A stretch of DNA of 64,000 nt, taken from NCBI RefSeq assembly GCF_003201595.1, contig NZ_QJJS01000009.1, positions 22,339 to 86,338 of the forward strand. The letters are read 5' to 3'. The position numbers and the translations under genes were made by a program. Under the pieces are notes generated by a model. It was not told the origin of the DNA, searched no databases, and saw nothing but the letters and a program-made list of their open reading frames with translations. This DNA comes from Sphaerotilus hippei (lineage in GTDB: Bacteria > Pseudomonadota > Gammaproteobacteria > Burkholderiales > Burkholderiaceae_C). Shown here one piece after another: positions 1-12,061 of this stretch. Position 1 is the first letter of the stretch; each line of letters opens with the position of its first letter.

Positions 1-12
1 GGTCAGGAGAAC

Positions 13-705
13 GTGAACGTGAAAATTCTGATCGTCGAAGATGAGCCCAAAGCGGGTGACTACCTCAGACAAGGCCTGCGCGAGGCCGGCTTTGCCGTGG
101 AACTCGTCACCAACGGTGTGGACGGTCTGCACCATGGCCTGGAGGGGGACCACGATCTGGTGATCCTGGATGTCATGCTGCCAGGCATGGACGGGTGGCA
201 GGTGCTCAAGAACCTGCGCAGCCAGGGACGGCAAATGCCCGTGCTGTTCCTCACGGCACGCGATCAGGTCGAGGACCGCGTCAAGGGGCTGGAACTGGGC
301 GCAGACGACTACCTGGTCAAACCGTTTTCGTTCGCCGAACTACTGGCGCGGGTGCGCACCATCCTGCGCCGAGGCCGATCGGGCATGGAGGCCACCACAC
401 TGCAGGTGGCCGACTTGGAACTGGACCTGCTGCGCCGACGCGTGAGCCGATCCGGCAAGCGCATCGACCTCACCGCCAAGGAGTTCGGCCTGCTGGAGCT
501 GCTGATGCGTCGGCAGGGCGAGGTGCTGCCCCGCTCCCTGATCGCGTCCCAGGTCTGGGACATGAACTTCGACAGCGACACCAACGTGATCGAGGTCGCC
601 ATGCGCCGCCTGCGGGCCAAGGTGGACGACCCGTTCGAGCCGCGGTTGATACAGACCGTTCGTGGCATGGGGTATGTGCTGGAAGCCCCCGAGGGCGCAC
701 GTTGA
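13..705 (+). CDS. OmpR-family response regulator, heavy-metal (CusR/CopR/IrlR) type
   Basis: This 230-residue protein is a DNA-binding response regulator. A receiver domain occupies about residues 1-118, with the acidic pocket at Glu9-Asp10, the phospho-acceptor Asp53 in [11 protein letters not shown], Thr81 and Lys103 in LVKPF. An OmpR-type winged helix follows at about 128-225. The GTG start has an AGGAGA ribosome site just upstream, and ATG is not available closer. The stop overlaps the next gene's ATG (TGATG), so the kinase is its partner. The sequence style matches regulators of metal efflux operons in proteobacteria; no metal efflux gene lies in the window to its right, so the target may lie to the left of the window or elsewhere. 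The metal assignment is family-level inference. Confidence 0.93.
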   Translation: MNVKILIVEDEPKAGDYLRQGLREAGFAVELVTNGVDGLHHGLEGDHDLVILDVMLPGMDGWQVLKNLRSQGRQMPVLFLTARDQVEDRVKGLELGADDYLVKPFSFAELLARVRTILRRGRSGMEATTLQVADLELDLLRRRVSRSGKRIDLTAKEFGLLELLMRRQGEVLPRSLIASQVWDMNFDSDTNVIEVAMRRLRAKVDDPFEPRLIQTVRGMGYVLEAPEGAR

Positions 706-2093
706 TGCCGGGGCGGCTCTCGCTCACCGCGCGGCTGACCGCGTTCTATACCCTGGTGTCCGCGGCGGTGTTGGTCGGCATGGGCGTCCTGGTGTCGTTG
801 GCCACCGAGCGGCACTTTGTCGAACTGGATCACGACTACCTCAAAGACAAGATCGGACTGGTCCAGAAGATCGTCCGGGAGTCGCCTTCGCAGGTCGAAC
901 TGTCCGGCCGGCTGGATGAGCTGCTGAACAGCCACCATGGGCTTTTTGTCGATCTGCGACAAGGTGATCGGCTGGTGTATGGACAGGAGGCTGCCAGCTT
1001 TCCCAAGGGCCTGCCCACCGCGGACTCGGGGGCCGATCCGGTGGACTGGTCAGTGGGGCCTCAAACGCTCAGAGGGCTGTCGGCTCAGGCCGAGGCCCCT
1101 GCGCTGCCCGACGTCGCCTCGCAAGCGACGATGCAGCTCAGGATCGCAGTGGACACGGCACACCATGCGCACTTCCTGCAGGCGCTGCGTCAGACGCTGA
1201 TGCTGTACCTGCTGGGCGCCATCCTGGTCAGTGGCCTGCTGGGCTGGTGGGCGGCGCGCCGAGGGCTGGCGCCGCTGCGGGTGATGAAGGAGCGCGCCAT
1301 GACCGTCACGGCTCAGAAGCTGGACCAGCGAATGCCGGTGCAAGCGGTGCCGGCGGAGTTCGCCGACCTGGCGCAGAGCCTGAACAACATGCTGGAGCGC
1401 CTGCAATCCGACTTCGCGCGGCTGCAGGAGTTTTCCAGCGACCTGGCGCACGAACTGCGTACCCCCATCAACAATCTGCTGACCCAGACCCAGGTGTCAC
1501 TGGCCCAGAAACGGGATGCGAACGCCTATCAGGACATCCTCGCCTCCAACGCCGAAGAGTTCCAGCGGCTGGCCCGCATGGTGTCCGACATGCTGTTTCT
1601 GGCCAAGACGGAACACGGCATCGAATTGCCCAACCCGGAAGCGATATCGCTGGACCAGGAAACACAGGCGCTGTTCGAGTTCTACGATGCGGTGGCTGAT
1701 GAAAAGCGTATCCGGCTATCACTCACCGGCCAAGCGGTGGTCATGGGCGACCGGCTGATGTTGCGGCGTGCGATCGGCAACCTGCTGTCCAATGCGCTGC
1801 GGCACTCACCGACCGATGCCGAGGTGGCGGTGATGATCGAGCAGCAGGGTGCGAACACCACGCTGAGCCTCACCAACCAAGGGGTCACCATTTCGCCCGA
1901 GGTGCTGCCGAGGCTGTTCGACCGCTTCTTCCGGGTGGACAAATCACGCAGCCACCCGGACTCCGACGGTGCCGGCCTGGGCTTGTCGATTACCCAAGCC
2001 ATCATGGCGGCCCATGGCGGTGCCGTGACAGCCAGTTCGAGCAACGGCATCACCACTTTCTGCCTCGTGTTTCCCGGCTCAGTTGCAGGTTGA
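705..2093 (+). CDS. Heavy-metal-type sensor histidine kinase
   Basis: This 462-residue membrane kinase is the partner of the preceding regulator and would autophosphorylate and pass phosphate to its Asp53. Visible parts are a first membrane segment at about residues 12-33, a periplasmic sensor of about 130 residues, a second segment at about 163-184, a HAMP region, the H-box with His249 in DLAHELRTPINN, and an ATPase domain with the N-box (NLLSNALRHS) and G-box (GAGLGLSI). The start was taken at the ATG overlapping the regulator stop rather than at far-upstream in-frame codons, because it gives a normal CusS/IrlS length and begins just before the first membrane helix. The ligand cannot be read from sequence. 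Confidence 0.92.
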   Translation: MPGRLSLTARLTAFYTLVSAAVLVGMGVLVSLATERHFVELDHDYLKDKIGLVQKIVRESPSQVELSGRLDELLNSHHGLFVDLRQGDRLVYGQEAASFPKGLPTADSGADPVDWSVGPQTLRGLSAQAEAPALPDVASQATMQLRIAVDTAHHAHFLQALRQTLMLYLLGAILVSGLLGWWAARRGLAPLRVMKERAMTVTAQKLDQRMPVQAVPAEFADLAQSLNNMLERLQSDFARLQEFSSDLAHELRTPINNLLTQTQVSLAQKRDANAYQDILASNAEEFQRLARMVSDMLFLAKTEHGIELPNPEAISLDQETQALFEFYDAVADEKRIRLSLTGQAVVMGDRLMLRRAIGNLLSNALRHSPTDAEVAVMIEQQGANTTLSLTNQGVTISPEVLPRLFDRFFRVDKSRSHPDSDGAGLGLSITQAIMAAHGGAVTASSSNGITTFCLVFPGSVAG

Positions 2094-2309
2094 CTGACGC
2101 TTGGAATGACCGGTCACATCGATAGCGAACGTTCAACTGGCAAGTTCGAGCGACAGCAGCCAGCCTGAAGCGGCCAATGCCGGTACGGCGGTCAGGCAAC
2201 GCCCCGACAGCGGCGATTCACAGAAACCGGGGCGGTTCAGGCTTGCCAAGCGGACATCCCTGCATCAGACACTGGCTAGACTGGCGCCCCGCAGCCCGTG
2301 CTCCTGTCC

Positions 2310-3650
2310 ATGAAGAACCGCATTCCCACCCACCCGGCTGCCGTGCTGGCCCTGGCGTTTCTGGCCACCATCGCGGTGGGCACGGCGCTGCTGATGCTGC
2401 CCTGGGCCAGCGCCAGCGGCCAGAGCGCACCGTGGCTCACGGCGCTGTTCACGGCCACCTCGGCGGTGTGCGTGACCGGGCTGGTGGTGGTGGACACCGG
2501 CACCTACTGGAGCCCGCTGGGCCAGGGGCTGGTGATGGCGCTGTTCCAGCTGGGCGGCTTCGGGATGATGACCTCGGCCACGCTGATGGGCCTGCTGATC
2601 GGCGGGCACATGAAGCTGCGCACGCGCTTGCTGCTGCAGTCGGAAACCCACGCGCTCTCGCTGGGCGACGTGCGCTCGGTGGCGCGCATGGTGCTGGTGG
2701 TGACGGTGCTGGTGGAGGGCGTGGTGGCGCTGTGGCTGGCGGCCCGCTTCGCCACGACGATGGGTCTGGGCTGGCGCGAGGCGCTGTGGCAGGGTGCGTT
2801 CCACTCGGTGTCGGCCTACAACAACGCGGGGTTCTCGACCTGGCCCGACAACGTGATGCGCCACGTGACGGACGGCTGGGTGCTGGCGCCGCTGATGCTG
2901 GCCATCGTGGTGGGCGGGCTGGGGTTTCCGGTCATCACCGAGCTGTGGGCCCACCGGCGCAAGCGGCACGCGCGCTGGTCGATCCACACCACGCTCACGG
3001 TGTGGGGCTCGGTGGTGCTGGTGGTGGGGGGCACGCTGGCGCTGTGGCTGGTGGAGCGCGACAACCCCAAGACCCTGGGTGCGCTGGGTTGGGCGGACCA
3101 GTGGCTGGCGGCGCTGTTCACCTCGGTCTCGGCGCGCACGGCGGGCTTCAACGCGGTGGACATCGCCGCGCTGGAGATGGAGTCGCTGGTGCTGCATTGC
3201 GTGCTGATGTTCATCGGCGGGGGCAGCGCGGGCACGGCCGGCGGCGTGAAGGTGACCACGGTGTTCCTGCTGCTGCTGATCGTCTGGAGCGAGATCCGCG
3301 GCCAGGCCGACGTGGAGCTGCGCGGTCGGCGCATCGGCACGCAGGTGCAGCGCCAGGCGCTGTCCATCCTGGTGCTCAGCGGCGCGGCGGTGTCGCTGGG
3401 GATGCTGCTCATCATCCCGATGGCCGACCACCTGCCGCTGGAGAAACTGATGTTCGAGGTGGTGTCGGCCTTTGCCACGGTGGGCCTGTCCGCCGGCATC
3501 ACGGCCGAGCTGCCGCCCGCCGCCCAGGGCGTGCTGATCGCGCTCATGTACGCCGGCCGCGTCGGCGTGGTCACGCTGGCGCTGGCGCTGGCGGTCAACC
3601 AGGTACCCAGGGCGTACCGATATCCCGAGGAGAAACCGATTGTTGGATAA
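2310..3650 (+). CDS. ktrB: Potassium channel-like uptake subunit, TrkH/KtrB family
   Basis: This is the membrane subunit of a Ktr-type potassium (or sodium-coupled potassium) uptake system, about 446 residues. Four pore-loop repeats are recognisable from their glycine filter motifs: SAVCVTGL, YNNAGFST, ARTAGFNA and ATVGLSAG, each next to membrane helices. Its length fits the eight-helix KtrB group rather than longer TrkH. The ATG at this position was preferred over an in-frame GTG four codons upstream. The last eleven bases overlap the next gene, which encodes the regulatory RCK subunit, so the two form one operon. Potassium specificity is known for the family, not shown here. Confidence 0.92.
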   Translation: MKNRIPTHPAAVLALAFLATIAVGTALLMLPWASASGQSAPWLTALFTATSAVCVTGLVVVDTGTYWSPLGQGLVMALFQLGGFGMMTSATLMGLLIGGHMKLRTRLLLQSETHALSLGDVRSVARMVLVVTVLVEGVVALWLAARFATTMGLGWREALWQGAFHSVSAYNNAGFSTWPDNVMRHVTDGWVLAPLMLAIVVGGLGFPVITELWAHRRKRHARWSIHTTLTVWGSVVLVVGGTLALWLVERDNPKTLGALGWADQWLAALFTSVSARTAGFNAVDIAALEMESLVLHCVLMFIGGGSAGTAGGVKVTTVFLLLLIVWSEIRGQADVELRGRRIGTQVQRQALSILVLSGAAVSLGMLLIIPMADHLPLEKLMFEVVSAFATVGLSAGITAELPPAAQGVLIALMYAGRVGVVTLALALAVNQVPRAYRYPEEKPIVG

Positions 3651-4314
3651 GTCCCATCTGAAGAAGAGCGACAGCGTGGTCGTGATCGGCCTGGGGCGCT
3701 TCGGCGCCGCCGTGGCGCGCGCGCTGGTGGCCGCAGGGCACGAGGTGCTGGCCATGGACGCCGACGAGGCGGTGGTGCAGGAGCTGGCGCATGAATTGCC
3801 CCACGTGGTCAGGGCCGATTCGACCGATCTGCAGGCGCTGCAACAGCTGTCGGTGACGGACTTCTCGCACGCGGTGGTGAGCATCGGCGCCAACCTGGAG
3901 TGCAGCGTGCTGACGGTGCTGAACCTGGCGCAGATGGGCATGAAGGACATCTGGGCCAAGGCCAACAGCCCGCAGCACGGGCGCATCGCCGAGCGGGTGG
4001 GCGCGCACCACGTGGTCTACCCCGAGGCGGACATGGGCGAGCGCGTGGCGCACCTGGTGACGGGCAAGATGATGGACTTCATCGAGTTCGACGACGGTTT
4101 TGCCATCGCCAAGACGCGCGCGCCGATGGAGACGCACCACAAGAGCCTGGCCGCGTCGAACGTGCGCAGCAAGCACGGCATCACGGTGGTGGGCATCAAG
4201 CGCCGACACCAGGACTTCATCTACGCCAAGCCCGAGACCGAGATCAAGCCCGGCGACCACCTGATCCTGGCCGGGCCGACGCCGCTGATCGAGAAGTTCG
4301 CGGCGCTGTACTGA
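3640..4314 (+). CDS. ktrA: Potassium uptake regulatory subunit, TrkA/KtrA (RCK) family
   Basis: The 224-residue cytoplasmic protein has one RCK unit: an N-terminal Rossmann nucleotide-binding domain with VVIGLGRFGAAVA at about residues 13-25, an acidic residue at the end of the second strand (MDAD), and a C-terminal TrkA_C domain from about residue 140. Such rings bind ATP/ADP or NAD and gate the partner membrane subunit. It starts at TTG (two tandem TTG codons at 3640 and 3643) with GAGGAGA seven bases upstream, inside the end of ktrB. The overlap implies translational coupling. Confidence 0.92.
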   Translation: MLDKSHLKKSDSVVVIGLGRFGAAVARALVAAGHEVLAMDADEAVVQELAHELPHVVRADSTDLQALQQLSVTDFSHAVVSIGANLECSVLTVLNLAQMGMKDIWAKANSPQHGRIAERVGAHHVVYPEADMGERVAHLVTGKMMDFIEFDDGFAIAKTRAPMETHHKSLAASNVRSKHGITVVGIKRRHQDFIYAKPETEIKPGDHLILAGPTPLIEKFAALY

Positions 4315-4549
4315 TCGGCGCGCACGGAGGCAGCCTCACCGGGCGACGCCCACCGCGCCGCTGCCCGACGAAGGATGGTCAGCACCACGTCAGCCCACCG
4401 TGATCCAGGAAAGCGGCCTTTCCGCCGGGATGATCGAGCCATCACGGCCCCCGGTCACGGCGGACACTGGCCACACGCCATGGATCGGCGCGCCGTCGGG
4501 CGACTTTCGCGCCGACGCCTCGATCCCGAGGCTTGACGTTCGCTGATTC
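4315..4549. other. Non-coding gap with a terminator-like hairpin
   Basis: No gene is supported in these 235 bases. A perfect six-pair hairpin, GGAAAG-CGGC-CTTTCC, lies at 4408-4423, about 95 bases after the ktrA stop. It has no long T-run, so it is only a possible terminator for the Ktr operon. The promoter of the following hybrid kinase should also lie here but no convincing -35/-10 pair was seen. Confidence 0.4.
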
Positions 4550-7755
<3,206 letters not shown>

Positions 7756-7759
<4 letters not shown>

Positions 7760-8778
7760 CCACGCCCCCCACTTCGCCAGCGGACCGCCCGTCCGTGGAC
7801 CTGCGCCCTCGCCTGCTGCTGGTGGACGACGAGCCGGCCAATCTGCAGGTGCTGCGCCTGATCCTGCAGAAGGACTACCGGCTGGCCTTCGCGCGCGACG
7901 GCGAGAAGGCGCTGGAGCTGGCCGCGCAGGAACCGCCGGACCTGGTGCTGCTGGACGTGATGATGCCCGGCCTGAGCGGGCTGGACGTGTGCCGCCAGCT
8001 GCGCGCGCAGGCCGCCACGCGGCATGTGCCGGTGATCTTCGTGACCGCGCTGTCCGACCCGCAGCACGAGGCCGAGGGCTTCGACGCCGGCGCGGTCGAC
8101 TACATCACCAAGCCGGTCAGCGGCCCGATCGTGCTGGCCCGGGTGCGCAACCACCTGTCGCTGGTGGCCGCGGAGGCGCTGCGCGCCAGCCGGCTGGCCA
8201 TCGTGCAGTGCCTCGGGCGCGCGGGGGAATACCGCGACAACGAGACCGGCCTGCACGTGATGCGCATGAGCCACTTCGCGCAGCTGGTGGGCCGCGCCAT
8301 GGGCATGAGCGACAGCCAGGCGGACGACCTGCTCAACGCCGCCGCGCTGCACGACGTCGGCAAGATCGGCATTCCCGACGCCATCCTGCTCAAGCCCGGA
8401 GCGCTCGACGAGGCCGAATGGGCCCACATGCGGCGCCATCCGGCCATGGGTGCCGAGATCATCGGCGAGCACCCCGACGCCATGCTGCAGATGGCCCGCC
8501 GCGTGGCCCTGTGCCACCACGAGAAATGGGACGGCAGCGGCTACCCGCAGGGCCTGGCCGGCACCGACATCCCGCTCGAGGCGCGCATCGTCGCGCTGGC
8601 CGACGTGTTCGACGCGCTCACCAGCGTGCGGCCCTACAAGCCGGCCTGGGAGATCGAGCGCGCCGTGGCGCTGCTGCAGGAGCAGTCGGGCCGCCACTTC
8701 GACCCCGAGGTGGTGCGCCACTTCATCGCCAACCTGCCCGCCGCGCTGGTGATCCGCGAGCGCTGGGCCGATCGCTGA
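7756..8778 (+). CDS. Response regulator with HD-GYP c-di-GMP phosphodiesterase domain
   Basis: The 340-residue soluble protein joins a receiver domain (about residues 14-130, phospho-acceptor Asp67 in LLDVMMPGLSG, Lys in ITKPVS) to an HD-GYP domain (about 145-330). The catalytic signatures are intact: HD at 199-200 in ALHDVGKIGIPD, and HHEKWDGSGYPQGL with the GYP triplet. Proteins of this RpfG-like family hydrolyse cyclic di-GMP to GMP. The ATGA overlap with the hybrid kinase gene means both are translated together, and the kinase is the obvious phosphodonor. Confidence 0.94.
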
Positions 8779-8797
8779 GCGGCAGATCGGGCGTGGA

Positions 8798-9661
8798 TCA
8801 GGCGTCGATCAGCGCCGGATCCCAGGCGAACACCGTCTGCCGCTGGTCGCCCAGCTTCTCGATGCCCAGCGTGATGACGTCGCCGGCCCGCAGGAACTCG
8901 GGCGCGGGCTTGCGGCCCATGCCCACGCCCGGCGGCGTGCCGGTGGTGATCACGTCACCCGGCTCCAGCGTCATGAAACGGCTCAGGTAGCTCACGATCT
9001 GCGCCACCGTGAAGATCATCGTGCGGGTGTTGCCGGTCTGCTTGCGCACGCCGTTGACGTCCAGCCACATGGCCAGGTTCTGCGGGTCGCCCACCTCGTC
9101 GGCGGTCACCAGCCACGGGCCGATCGGGCCGAAGGTGTCGCAGCCCTTGCCCTTGTCCCAGCTGCCGCCACGCTCGAGCTGGTACTCACGCTCGGACAGG
9201 TCGTTGATGGTGCAGTAGCCGGCCACGTGCCGGAGCGCGTCGGCCTCGCTGACGCAGCGCGCGCGGCTGCCGATCACCACGCCCAGTTCCACCTCCCAGT
9301 CGGACTTGACCGAGCCCTGCGGCAGCACCACCGGGTGCTCGCAGCCCACGGCGCAGCTCGCGGCCTTGGTGAAGACCACCGGCTCGGCCGGCGCGGCCAT
9401 GCCGGCTTCGGCGGCGTGGTCGGCGTAGTTCAGGCCGATGGCGATGAACTTGCCCAGGCCGGCCCAGGGCACGGCCAGGCGGCCCTGCGGCACCACGGCC
9501 AGCGTGGCGGGATCGACGCTGGCCAGCGCGGCCAGGCCGGCGGGCGAGAGCTGGGCCGGGCCGATGTCGGCCAGCAGCGGGCTGAGGTCACGCACCGTGC
9601 CGTCGCTGTGCAGCAGGGCGGGCTTTTCCTGGCCCTTGGGGCCGTGGCGGAGGAGTTTCAT
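8798..9661 (-). CDS. Fumarylacetoacetate hydrolase-family enzyme, likely 2,4-diketo-3-deoxy-aldonate hydrolase
   Basis: This 287-residue protein has the full FAH fold with the substrate/metal motifs LNYADHAAEAG near residue 80, WEVELGVVIG (the E-x-E metal ligands) near 120, and the C-terminal GDVITTGTPPGVGMG loop. Relatives include ureidoglycolate lyase-like proteins and 2,4-diketo-3-deoxy-L-fuconate/L-rhamnonate hydrolases, which cleave a beta-diketone acid to pyruvate plus a hydroxyacid. The start follows the conserved MKLLRHG opening with GGAACCTCCG-type spacing upstream; longer in-frame starts add a non-conserved Arg/Ala-rich leader. It is last in a minus-strand cluster with a dehydratase and a dehydrogenase, which favours the diketo-aldonate hydrolase role. 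The exact substrate is inferred. Confidence 0.85.
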   Translation of the reverse strand: MKLLRHGPKGQEKPALLHSDGTVRDLSPLLADIGPAQLSPAGLAALASVDPATLAVVPQGRLAVPWAGLGKFIAIGLNYADHAAEAGMAAPAEPVVFTKAASCAVGCEHPVVLPQGSVKSDWEVELGVVIGSRARCVSEADALRHVAGYCTINDLSEREYQLERGGSWDKGKGCDTFGPIGPWLVTADEVGDPQNLAMWLDVNGVRKQTGNTRTMIFTVAQIVSYLSRFMTLEPGDVITTGTPPGVGMGRKPAPEFLRAGDVITLGIEKLGDQRQTVFAWDPALIDA

Positions 9662-9764
9662 CGGAGGTTCCAGTCGGGTCGGTGAGGATGCGCACGAACG
9701 TGCGATGACAGAAGCGCAAGCGCAGGCCCGACCGCGCCGCAACGGCGCGGCGGCCACGGCAGGA

Positions 9765-10520
9765 TCAGATCGCCCAGCCGCCGTCGATCAGCTGGGTCGT
9801 GCCGGTGGTGAAGGACGATTCGTCGCTGGCGAGGTAGACGGCCAGCGCGGCGATCTCCTCGGCGCGGCCCAGCCGGCCCATCGGCTGACGGGCCATGAAG
9901 GCGGCCTGCACCGCCTCGATGGTCTGGCCGCCGGCCTGCGCCTGCTCGGCCATGCGCTGCTGCAGCGAGGGCGACATCACCGTGCCCGGGCAGATCGCGT
10001 TGCAGCGGATGCCGCGGGTCACGTAGTCGGCGGCCACCGACTTGGTCAGCCCCACCACCGCGGCCTTGGTGGCCATGTAGATGAAGCGATTCGGCGCGCC
10101 CTTGAGCGCACCGACGATCGAGGCCACGTTGATGATCGAGCCGCCGCCCTGGGCCAGCATGCCGGGCAGGAAGGCCTTGATCAGGCGGTACTGCGAGCGC
10201 ACGTTGAGGTCGAAGGCGAGGTCCCATTCGGCGTCGGTGCTGTCGAGCACCGTGCCGGCGTGCACGATGCCCGCGCCGTTGAACAGCACCTGGATCGCGC
10301 CGGTGGCCTCGGCCAGCGCGCTGACGGCGGCCGCGTCGGTGACGTCGAGGCGGTGGGTGGTGCAGCCGGTCTCGGCGCGCAGCGAGTCGAGCGCCTCGGC
10401 GTTGATGTCGGTGGCGATCACGCGCGCGCCCTCGGCGGCGAAGGCGATGGCCGTGGCGCGGCCGATGCCCTGTCCGGCGGCGGTGATGAAGGCGGTCTTG
10501 CCGGCGAGTCGCAGTGTCAT
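9765..10520 (-). CDS. Short-chain dehydrogenase, likely 2-keto-3-deoxy-aldonate 4-dehydrogenase
   Basis: The 251-residue classical SDR carries the cofactor motif TAAGQGIG at residues 13-20, Asp38 after the second strand (typical of NAD preference), NGAG at 81-84, and the catalytic Ser134, Tyr148 and Lys152 (YMATK). Its overall form resembles the DHRS6-like group, which includes 2-keto-3-deoxy-L-fuconate/rhamnonate 4-dehydrogenases. Placed between a dehydratase and an FAH hydrolase, it would oxidise the C4 hydroxyl of a 2-keto-3-deoxy acid, making the diketone that the hydrolase splits. Oxidoreductase is certain; the substrate is inferred from neighbours. Confidence 0.87.
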   Translation of the reverse strand: MTLRLAGKTAFITAAGQGIGRATAIAFAAEGARVIATDINAEALDSLRAETGCTTHRLDVTDAAAVSALAEATGAIQVLFNGAGIVHAGTVLDSTDAEWDLAFDLNVRSQYRLIKAFLPGMLAQGGGSIINVASIVGALKGAPNRFIYMATKAAVVGLTKSVAADYVTRGIRCNAICPGTVMSPSLQQRMAEQAQAGGQTIEAVQAAFMARQPMGRLGRAEEIAALAVYLASDESSFTTGTTQLIDGGWAI

Positions 10521-10577
10521 GGGAATCTTTCGGGGGGGGGGTCGACGAGGTGGCGTGCGGGGGCGGCTGCGGGCGGG

Positions 10578-11987
10578 TCAGAGCACCTTGCCGGGGTTCA
10601 GCAGGCCGAGCGGATCGAGCGCGTTCTTGATGACCCGCATCAGCGCGATCTCCTCGGGCGAGCGGGCGTGGCCCAGCCATGGGCGCTTGAGCGTGCCGAT
10701 GCCGTGCTCGGCCGACACCGTGCCGCCGAACTCGCGCACCAGGCCGTAGACGATGGCGTTGACGGCGTCCTTGGGCTGCTTGGGCACGCCCGGCAGGTGG
10801 ACGATGAGGTGCAGGTTGCCGTCGCCGATGTGGCCGTAGTAGAAGCTGTCGATGCCCGGAAAGGCCTCGGCCAGCGCGGCGCGGCAGCGGATCACGCAGT
10901 CCTCCATGCGCGCCACCGGCAGGCCCACGTCGTAGGCCAGGTGGCCCGGCCACAGCGGGTGGAACTCGCCGCTGGCGTCACGCAGCGCCCAGAAGGCCCT
11001 GGCGTCGGCCAGCGACTGGGCGATGGCTGCGTTGGGCACCACGCCGTCTTCGAGCAGCTGGCCCAGCCAGGCCTCGAAGCGCGGCGTGTCCATCGCCTCG
11101 TCGGTGCCCAGGGCCTCGACCAGCACGTAGGCGCCGTAGGGCGTGGCGTCGTCGGCCAGCGGGTTGCGGGCGCGTGGCGCGTGGGTGTTGGCGAACTGCC
11201 AGAACTCCGGCCACATCACCTCGAAGGCCGACAGCAGCGGGCCCAGGTTCTGGCGGGCGGAGGCCAGCAGCGTCAGCACGTCGTCGTAACCGTTGACCGC
11301 GCACAGCGCCACCAGCGTCGAGGCCGGCTTGGGGTACAGGCGCAGCACCACGCGGGTGATGATGCCCAGCGTGCCTTCGCTGCCGATGAACAGGTGCTTC
11401 AGGTCGAAGCCCGCGTTGTTCTTGATCATCTTGTTGAGGCTGGTGACCACGCCGCCGTCGGGCAGCACCACCTCGAGGCCCAGCACCATCTCGCGCGCCA
11501 TGCCGTAGCGGATCACGCGGTTGCCGCCGGCGTTGGTCGCCAGGTTGCCGCCGATCGCGCACGAGCCGCGTGCGCCCAGGTCGAGCGGGCAGAAGAAGCC
11601 GGCGTCGGCCGCGGCCTGCTGCACCGTCTCCAGCGGCGTGCCGGCGCGCACCGTCAGCGTGGCGGCGGCGGGGTCGATCTCCTCGATGCCCACCAGCCGC
11701 TCCAGCGACAGCGCCACCTGATCCGGCGCGGCGCGGGCGCCACCACACAGGCCGGTCAGGCCGCCTTGCGGCACCACCGCCACGCCGTGGGCATGGCAGA
11801 TGCGCATCGCCGCGGCCACGCCGGCGGTGTCGGCCGGGCGCACCACCACCAGCGGCACGCTGGCCGGCAGGCCGCTGGCATCGTTGTGGTGGCGCACCGG
11901 CAGGTCGGCGCCGGCCCGCACGGCCTGCGGGCCGAGTTCGGCCCGCAGGGCCTCGATGACGGCAGAGGGCGCAAGGGTCGGGTTCAT
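10578..11987 (-). CDS. FAD-linked 2-hydroxyacid oxidase/dehydrogenase, GlcD/D-lactate dehydrogenase family
   Basis: This 469-residue flavoprotein has the PCMH-type FAD-binding domain (about residues 45-220; VVPQGGLTGLCGGA and GSCAIGGNLATNAGGNRVIRYG contact FAD in the family) and the FAD-oxidase C-terminal domain ending in NALDPLGLLNPGKVL, with the YGHIGDGNLH motif. Family members oxidise D-lactate, glycolate, D-2-hydroxyglutarate and similar acids. In this cluster it could oxidise the glycolate or lactate released by the diketo-acid hydrolase. A second in-frame ATG at 12020 would add eleven residues; neither start has a clear ribosome site, and the shorter was chosen on family length. Confidence 0.86.
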   Translation of the reverse strand: MNPTLAPSAVIEALRAELGPQAVRAGADLPVRHHNDASGLPASVPLVVVRPADTAGVAAAMRICHAHGVAVVPQGGLTGLCGGARAAPDQVALSLERLVGIEEIDPAAATLTVRAGTPLETVQQAAADAGFFCPLDLGARGSCAIGGNLATNAGGNRVIRYGMAREMVLGLEVVLPDGGVVTSLNKMIKNNAGFDLKHLFIGSEGTLGIITRVVLRLYPKPASTLVALCAVNGYDDVLTLLASARQNLGPLLSAFEVMWPEFWQFANTHAPRARNPLADDATPYGAYVLVEALGTDEAMDTPRFEAWLGQLLEDGVVPNAAIAQSLADARAFWALRDASGEFHPLWPGHLAYDVGLPVARMEDCVIRCRAALAEAFPGIDSFYYGHIGDGNLHLIVHLPGVPKQPKDAVNAIVYGLVREFGGTVSAEHGIGTLKRPWLGHARSPEEIALMRVIKNALDPLGLLNPGKVL

Positions 11988-12061
11988 GGCGGGCGTCGAG
12001 ATGAATCGAGGATCAGTCATGCGGATCGGTCATGCGGACCGGTGACGCGGTCGAGGCCGGC

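Noticed and set aside
195..704. N-terminal extension of the first histidine kinase
   Set aside because: In-frame upstream sequence lies within the response-regulator gene in another frame; the ATG at 705 gives the usual kinase start.
2177..3661. Overlapping plus-strand frame of about 490 codons
   Set aside because: Out-of-frame reading of ktrB with no membrane pattern or motif; the KtrB frame has all four pore loops.
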